From positions 26,074-90,073 of the forward strand of contig DF237323.1 in assembly GCA_000708835.1 (NCBI GenBank): a stretch of DNA of 64,000 bases, given 5' to 3'. Position numbers and translations under genes: made by a program. Source of the DNA: Klebsormidium nitens. Its lineage: Eukaryota > Streptophyta > Klebsormidiophyceae > Klebsormidiales > Klebsormidiaceae. The notes under the pieces were generated by a model that worked only from the letters and a program-made list of their open reading frames with translations, was not told the origin of the DNA and did not search any database. Below, piece after piece: positions 58,802-64,000 of the stretch; positions within the stretch are counted from its first letter, which is position 1; every line of letters starts with the position of its first letter.

Positions 58802-61180
58802 CTTGAAATTGCAGTAGGCGTTTTACGACGGGCTTGCTCCCGTGTCAACAGACATGCCCGCTCGAAGATTCTGGTCTTCGAGTGAAGCTCTAGATCGATG
58901 CAATCCGGGTTTGAGTTCTTTGGCAGCCTTAGCCAATACCCGCCAGCCATATCACAAAGTAGCCTAGCGCCTTGGAGCTTTTCGGAATTTTCTCGAGAAT
59001 GGTGGGAAAAGGACCTGGAACTTGTAGGTTCCTAGTGTCGGTAGCCCAAAATTGGCGCGAAGTTGCTTGGACATAACTGCCCTTTGTACTGAAGGTCCGT
59101 GACAACACAAGCATAGTACACCCATGCACGTTATGTATACCTGAGAATACATAATCAAGCCTTACTTAATCAAGATTTGGATCTGCCTTTGTTGAAATTG
59201 AAGGCTGATCGGATGGCTGCCCGGCCGTGTCTAGGCACCACATACGGGACTGTATTGTAAGGGCCGGGCCGTTTCTATACGTACCAATCCGCAACCATGC
59301 AGGAGCTCATTCATGCATGACGGCGCCGGTGTGATCAAGAAGCATGCAGCTAGACATCCATGACTTTGCTTAAAGCGAATTCGGCCTGAGGTTCATGCGT
59401 TTCGAAGCACGGGAGAACTATATGGGTTCCGAATTTCCAGCGCTATCGGTCGAATTGTAGAGCTAGCACAATCATTGATAAAACCATTCCTAGCCTGCAA
59501 ATTAAAAGGCATGGGGCCGGCTTGCGCTTTTCAAAAGGAAAGACCATGATTGAAGCGTAACAAACACTGAACGACTGTTCATAAATTGCATTGCACGCAG
59601 ACTTACGAGCAATTGGACTCCGTGAGGTCATTTCGAGGTGTTCAAATACTTCTTATAATTACATGTTATTCGACAAGTCCAGGTGCCATGGCATCTTCTT
59701 CACGTTCACCTGAACTCCTGGACAACTTCCTCAATGTCCTAAACGGTGCTCGATAGAATGACTGTCGATCTGGTTAAAACCAATCACTCTTCCACCATGT
59801 GCGTCCCCTTCTCCATCTTGACCGACTCTTACGTCTCATATCATGGTCCTGGAGATAGGCAATAATGAACAAAATTCACTTTCTTGTCAGTGTTTTCGTG
59901 ACTTCTTAAGCTGGCGGATATAATCGAGTTGAATTGGGAACACCGTCTCTTTTGAGAAAGAGTCACAGGGGATGACAAAAGAGGTTTTCTAGACACAAGC
60001 CGGAACATAAAGACAAATTCCGACTTAGTCTTCATTGTCATGATGCTTTCTAAAGAAGCTGCTCTTGCGCACCACTTACAAGTAACTTTGTACAAGAAGG
60101 ACATGACCCTTACACCACTCTCTTTACTCAACTGAACAGCCCACAACCGGATACGTGGGGCGAAGAAAACGAAGTTGGACAAATTCAACTCCAGGCTAGA
60201 ACGGATTCTTTGGTGTGTCCTTTTGAAAGAGTCCAGGCCAGGTCTTTGAAACCAACAGAAAGGCATGCGCACACGACGAGAATGTAATCAAGAAACAGAT
60301 TAAAGATGGACAAACGAGGGTGCGTAGAAGACGTTACCTCTTCCGTTTTCTCCGCGTGAGGCTGTCGGTCTCCACCATATCAACCGGCAAGGCGCCCGCT
60401 TCTGGGGCCTACGGCTGGTCGCCCAAAATCCAGTTCCCTGCCAGTCGGAAAAAGGCGACCATCAGGACGGGAAATGCAGCGAAACAGCTTCCAACCAGAC
60501 ACTTTTCTTCTTGTCCTGCTGAAGCTAGAGCTTTTGCAGCTGAGACAAAAGTTCCGCATCCAGTCAGATACGCCTTTCCGGAGTTTTTCATTTGTTGCCT
60601 GTTCTTGTGCTTGATAACTTGCAAGTGAAACAAAAGCAACAAGTATCGCCCATCTTTAGAAAAACCTCGTCAGGCATGCGCCCGAGGCAAGCATATGAGC
60701 ACTGCACACCTTCTCAAAGCTTGAATTCTGCTCTGATAGAGCAATCCAAAACCATCGCCTCATGGAAAAGTGCTGGAATGATTGGATTCTGGTACCCAGC
60801 CTCTTACTTCCATCACTCGAATTCTTGTGGGTTTACAGTTGGTGAAAAGAGACTGGGAAAGCAATTGGCTTATGCGCGTTTACTGCTCACCTCAATTACC
60901 GTAGTGAGGGCGACAGTCCAGGGCACCACGCAAACGTTGTTTTAAAGGAGCTCCGGTACCTTTGACACATCCCTCTCTAACTCTACTAAAAGCTCGCTCG
61001 TGCCTGCTAGTGAGACTGCTGGTGCGGACCTCCGGGAAATGGCTCAACATTATAGTAGGCGCTTTCTCTTTTGCGCACGTCAGGCCCAGGATTTGCCGGA
61101 AGTCTCAAGCACGCCAAGGGCTTCACTTGTTCCAACTAATAGCGCTGTTTCAGGGAAGAGAGCCCATGCTCTCGAAGTCA
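58802..61180. other. Spacer, no confident gene
   Basis: No gene is supported with splice-consistent exons. On the - strand, 60412-60340 could be a short 3'-terminal exon ending DMVETDSLTRRKRKR and a stop. Near 60930-60897 an open stretch reads VVPWTVALTTVIE before a GTGAGC donor. I could not join them in one frame, so I make no gene call. Confidence 0.35.
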
Positions 61181-62353
61181 TCACTCTGTTGTAGCCCGGG
61201 TTCCCATACCCTTTTTCTTCTTTTCATAATACGTCTTGTTGACAACACGCACACATGAGCTGCATCTATGTCCCAGCCCATCTACAGATCCGGAATGGCG
61301 GGGAAACTCGGACGCTCGTTTCTGCTTGCCGCAGGCATTACACTTTTTCGTCTGTCTTGGGAGGTAAATCTGGGTGCCCCTCCTCTTCTGTCTTGCATCC
61401 ATCACTCTCTTACTGCTGCAACTTTTGCACATTTTTGAACGCCCAATTGGACCCCTGTTGGCTACCTTGAATCTTTCGGCATCCTTAACCTCCCCACACT
61501 GGCTGCACCGCATTGGCTGGTCTGTTGGAAGCGACCGCGGCCGAGCAGCTTGCAATGCAGAGTCACAAGCCCTGCAGTAAACCTGCGTCCGATCCTTGCT
61601 CTTAGAACACTTTGCAAAATCCCTGAGTTCCTTTATGAGCCTACATCGACTGCAAACCTTCGCCCTCTCCCATGCCTCCGCCACACTCATCCCCAAGTGA
61701 TGCAGCTCTTTCTGCATGCTCTTCGCCCGCAAAACAGCCAAGCACGCTCGGCACACCTCAGTCCGCCCGTCCATACTCGTAACTGTCTTTTCAAAGTCTA
61801 CTATCAGCTTGGAATGTTCACAGTCTGGGCACGTTTTGACTCGGGTTTCTAACACACTTTCTGTGATTCCAGCAGGGTCTGCATCGGGCTCCACATTGGC
61901 CCCTTCCGAAACGGCTTCCACCCTTCTTCTAGTCAAGTGCCCACCGGAATCTGCTACCGCACCAGGCAAAAAGTGGGCCCCCTCTGCTGACTTTCCAAAC
62001 CTCAGAACCGCACCCCGTCTGCCGCTCACGAAGGTTGTTTTACACTTCTCATCGCAGCACACCGGATACTTCTCAGCGATGCGGCTTCTTGACAGGACAG
62101 CCCGCGTGACCCGCACATGCTCAGCTACTGCGCCCCGAACACCACAAGCCACACTTGACAACTTGCTTGCACTACCCCATGATGCTTCGCCGTTGATGTG
62201 CACCCCTGATGCGGATGCCATTCTTTTTAAGCAAGCAGACAAGCGCCAGACAAGGCGCCTGATTTGACCACTGATCGAGTAGCCCTGAATCCTGATCCTA
62301 GTACCATGTTTCGTGTGTGCATCTCTGACACGGGCAGCAAACTGAGGCGGCAA
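61181..62353 (-). CDS. Protein with four CxxC...CxxC zinc-binding modules, unknown function
   Basis: A continuous reading frame of about 390 codons on the - strand ends with GMGTRATTE and a stop. The C-terminal half has four tandem modules of ~35-50 residues, each with two Cys pairs: CPDC...CRAC, CSRC...CRAC, CSQC...CKSC and CNAC...CSSC. A conserved aromatic, usually F, lies about 11 residues after the first pair (for example EHSKLIVDFEK and KQKRASEFPR). A further Cys cluster, YPVCCDEKC, lies upstream. Basic stretches (ARQKRR, YYEKKKKG) suggest nucleic-acid binding. Similar short Cys4 ribbons accompany some HNH-type nucleases, but no nuclease motif is visible here. The first in-frame ATG is at 62221. 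Sequence upstream of it stays open and coding-like to about 62372, where CTGGACAG could be a splice acceptor, so an earlier exon may be missing. Confidence 0.65.
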   Translation of the reverse strand: MPPQFAARVRDAHTKHGTRIRIQGYSISGQIRRLVWRLSACLKRMASASGVHINGEASWGSASKLSSVACGVRGAVAEHVRVTRAVLSRSRIAEKYPVCCDEKCKTTFVSGRRGAVLRFGKSAEGAHFLPGAVADSGGHLTRRRVEAVSEGANVEPDADPAGITESVLETRVKTCPDCEHSKLIVDFEKTVTSMDGRTEVCRACLAVLRAKSMQKELHHLGMSVAEAWERAKVCSRCRLIKELRDFAKCSKSKDRTQVYCRACDSALQAARPRSLPTDQPMRCSQCGEVKDAERFKVANRGPIGRSKMCKSCSSKRVMDARQKRRGTQIYLPRQTKKCNACGKQKRASEFPRHSGSVDGLGHRCSSCVRVVNKTYYEKKKKGMGTRATTE

Positions 62354-62621
62354 ACTCCATTCCTCCTCGACCCTGTCCAGCTTCAGAAATGGAGGGGGTT
62401 AGGCCCAGTTTAAACAGGGTTTCTTTCCGTATCAATATAGTACCGTAGAACTTAACTTTGTCGGAAGGGCCCGGGAAGGCGCAGGAACCGTCGGCGTTTA
62501 AATAGTACCAAAAGGCTTACCTACATTATCCCGTTAGGTAGTAGCGGTGACGGTTCTATTCGCAGTCTTGGTTAACCAAGATTTGGCAAAGGTACAGTAA
62601 CCATGTTGGGTAAAGTGCCTA
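62354..62621. other. Spacer with short inverted words
   Basis: Sequence between the zinc-module gene and the inverted-repeat element. GAACCGTC (near 62485) and GACGGTTC (near 62552) could pair. No gene seen. Confidence 0.35.
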
Positions 62622-63404
62622 TACACCCGGGTCAATAAGTTTTGTAACGAGCATTATGCCACCATAAACCCTGGTTAACCGCTAACCTCCTACTGCAAAC
62701 CCTATCCCTGTAATCCTGAGTCCGAGTGGAGCATGTTTGGTGGGCAATCTTGAACCATCTCAAGCATCGGGCACAAACGGGGGCATGTTTGAGGGGCATG
62801 TTCAATTGCAAAAAAGAGCAAAAAAGGGGCAAATAAAGCACCATCCGTCAAGGGGGTGCACGCTAGCGGATACGGGCTTTTTGAGTGAAGTAAAGCCATT
62901 GTCTAGCCGGGGACCACCTACAGGCCATATGTTGTGGGGTGAAGGGTACCCAACTCTCAAGCGGGGTGCATATTATGCGTGCGTGAAGATGGGGTTTTAC
63001 GGGAAAAGGGGTGTTTTTCGGTGTTTTTTGAAAAATCGCAACACATTTTCAGGGCCCGGTTATGTGAAGTGCCGAAACTTGACATGCGTAATCTCCATAA
63101 CCTGTGCAACCTTTTTTGAGTCTGTACTAGTATCAAATTCAAGTTTGTTCGCCACCACGGACCCTCGGAAGGCCGATAGGTATCCGCAAGCCTAGCGAGC
63201 CATTTTCGTGGGTTGTGCATTTGATGCTCTGGAACTCCATCAACCGGCGTTTGGTTGACAATCCAACCACATTGAGCAGACCCTAGCAGTGTCTAGCCCG
63301 TGTAAAGATGAAAACGTGCATGTTCAAAAGCCAGGCCACGGGTGAATTTGCGTATTAGGGTTTTGGGAGCGAGTTTGGTTACAAAACTTATTGACCCGGG
63401 TGTA
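62622..63404. mobile_element. 783-bp element with perfect 27-bp terminal inverted repeats
   Basis: The left end 62622-62648 (TACACCCGGGTCAATAAG followed by TTTTGTAAC) is exactly reverse-complementary to the right end 63378-63404. If the ends are read as CACCCGGG, both are flanked by TA, as in Tc1/mariner-type insertions; this is suggestive only, because the TA could equally be part of the repeat. The interior has no long, convincing transposase. It fits a non-autonomous DNA transposon. Confidence 0.8.
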
Positions 63405-64000
63405 AATTAGTGGCTCCCGTGAAACTCCGTGAACGCGTCGAAACCCAATTATTACTCAGATGATTTCAACATTTTCACTCGCGTGAACGGTACCGGAGCA
63501 GGGATTCCCGTGGAATTACGCCCCGGCTAGCCAGCCACAGGCAGCCCCCCGGTTGTACCAGCTGGGGAGTAGGCGGTTGGCTCTACCGGTCAGCTGAGCC
63601 CACTACACACCTGTCAATTTTACCAGCTACCGAGGTGGCTGGGTGCCTTCGGCACCAGCCAGGCTCCCTTCCCGGCCAGCCAGGTCCGCCCCAGGCTGCC
63701 AGTTGTGGGAATCCCTGTACCGCAGTGAGCACACCGCTCGTCACCTACATTATTGTACCTAGCTGCCGGTAGTATACAGATATCGGCACCACGTGTAACG
63801 GCGCTAGCTTTCCGAGCCCTTCGCGGGGATCCCCTGGTAGCTATACGCGCGCGGGTCGCGCGGACTTGTGTCATTAACGCGCAGTGCGGCCACGAGTAAA
63901 ACCCCAAGCCAGATCCGCCGTCGGATGGCCGGATCCGGTTGAATTCAAAACGGACATACTGTCTGAGTCTATGCATGTGCACGTACTGCAAGTCTGCGAC
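63405..64000. other. Window end, nothing identified
   Basis: CCAGC/GGCTGG-rich sequence with a small hairpin, GGCTGGGTGCC-TTC-GGCACCAGCC, at about 63640-63662. No supported gene or tRNA. Confidence 0.4.

Noticed and set aside
60340-60960. Possible C-terminal exons of a - strand membrane protein
   Set aside because: Individual segments look coding-like but cannot be joined in one frame with good splice sites.

Overview
This window is nuclear DNA of a eukaryote. Genes are split by GT-AG introns, spacers are long, and decayed repeats and short inverted-repeat elements are common. I see no operons, no Shine-Dalgarno-type organisation, no convincing tRNA or rRNA gene and no CRISPR array. Class-3-lipase-like genes in tandem, CpG/NotI-rich 5' flanks and the general style suit a green-lineage genome such as a streptophyte alga or bryophyte-grade plant. 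That placement is inference; no gene here proves it.

Layout. (1) 1-19.96 kb: no intact gene. A family of decayed, partly tandem modules recurs several times, interrupted by a 180-bp MITE-like element, a 338-bp foldback element, a GC-rich insert and a 20-base assembly gap. At its right end, on the + strand, is a recognisable relic of the last exon of the lipase-like genes found further right. Weaker similarity suggests at least part of the array descends from the same family. (2) 22.3-26.8 kb, + strand: a four-exon gene for a Ser/Pro/Gly-rich, probably disordered protein of about 800 residues. (3) 27.9-47.0 kb, - strand: three tandem copies (A, B, C) of an eight-exon gene for a ~665-residue lipase-like protein, one every ~6.7-6.9 kb, each with a GC-rich block upstream. 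All three lack the nucleophile serine (Gly in its place). Each copy also carries one different lesion: a lost splice donor in A, a -1 frameshift in B, a +1 frameshift in C. (4) 48.45-55.74 kb, - strand: a seven-exon Y-family DNA polymerase gene. The core is polymerase-iota-like, with a ~370-residue disordered insertion and a polymerase-eta-like UBZ tail. (5) 56.7-58.8 kb, + strand: a coiled-coil gene or pseudogene broken by an in-frame TGA. (6) 61.2-62.4 kb, - strand: a protein with four CxxC...CxxC zinc modules. (7) 62.62-63.40 kb: a 783-bp element with perfect 27-bp terminal inverted repeats.

How it fits together. The genes do not form an obvious pathway. The polymerase is a stand-alone translesion/repair enzyme. 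The lipase-like cluster looks like a birth-and-death family of non-catalytic lipase folds, with three recently damaged or degrading copies and older relics in the opposite orientation. An unexpected shared theme is local tandem amplification of an intron/exon-start junction, seen independently in the polymerase gene (~132-bp units) and in lipase-like copy A (78-bp units).
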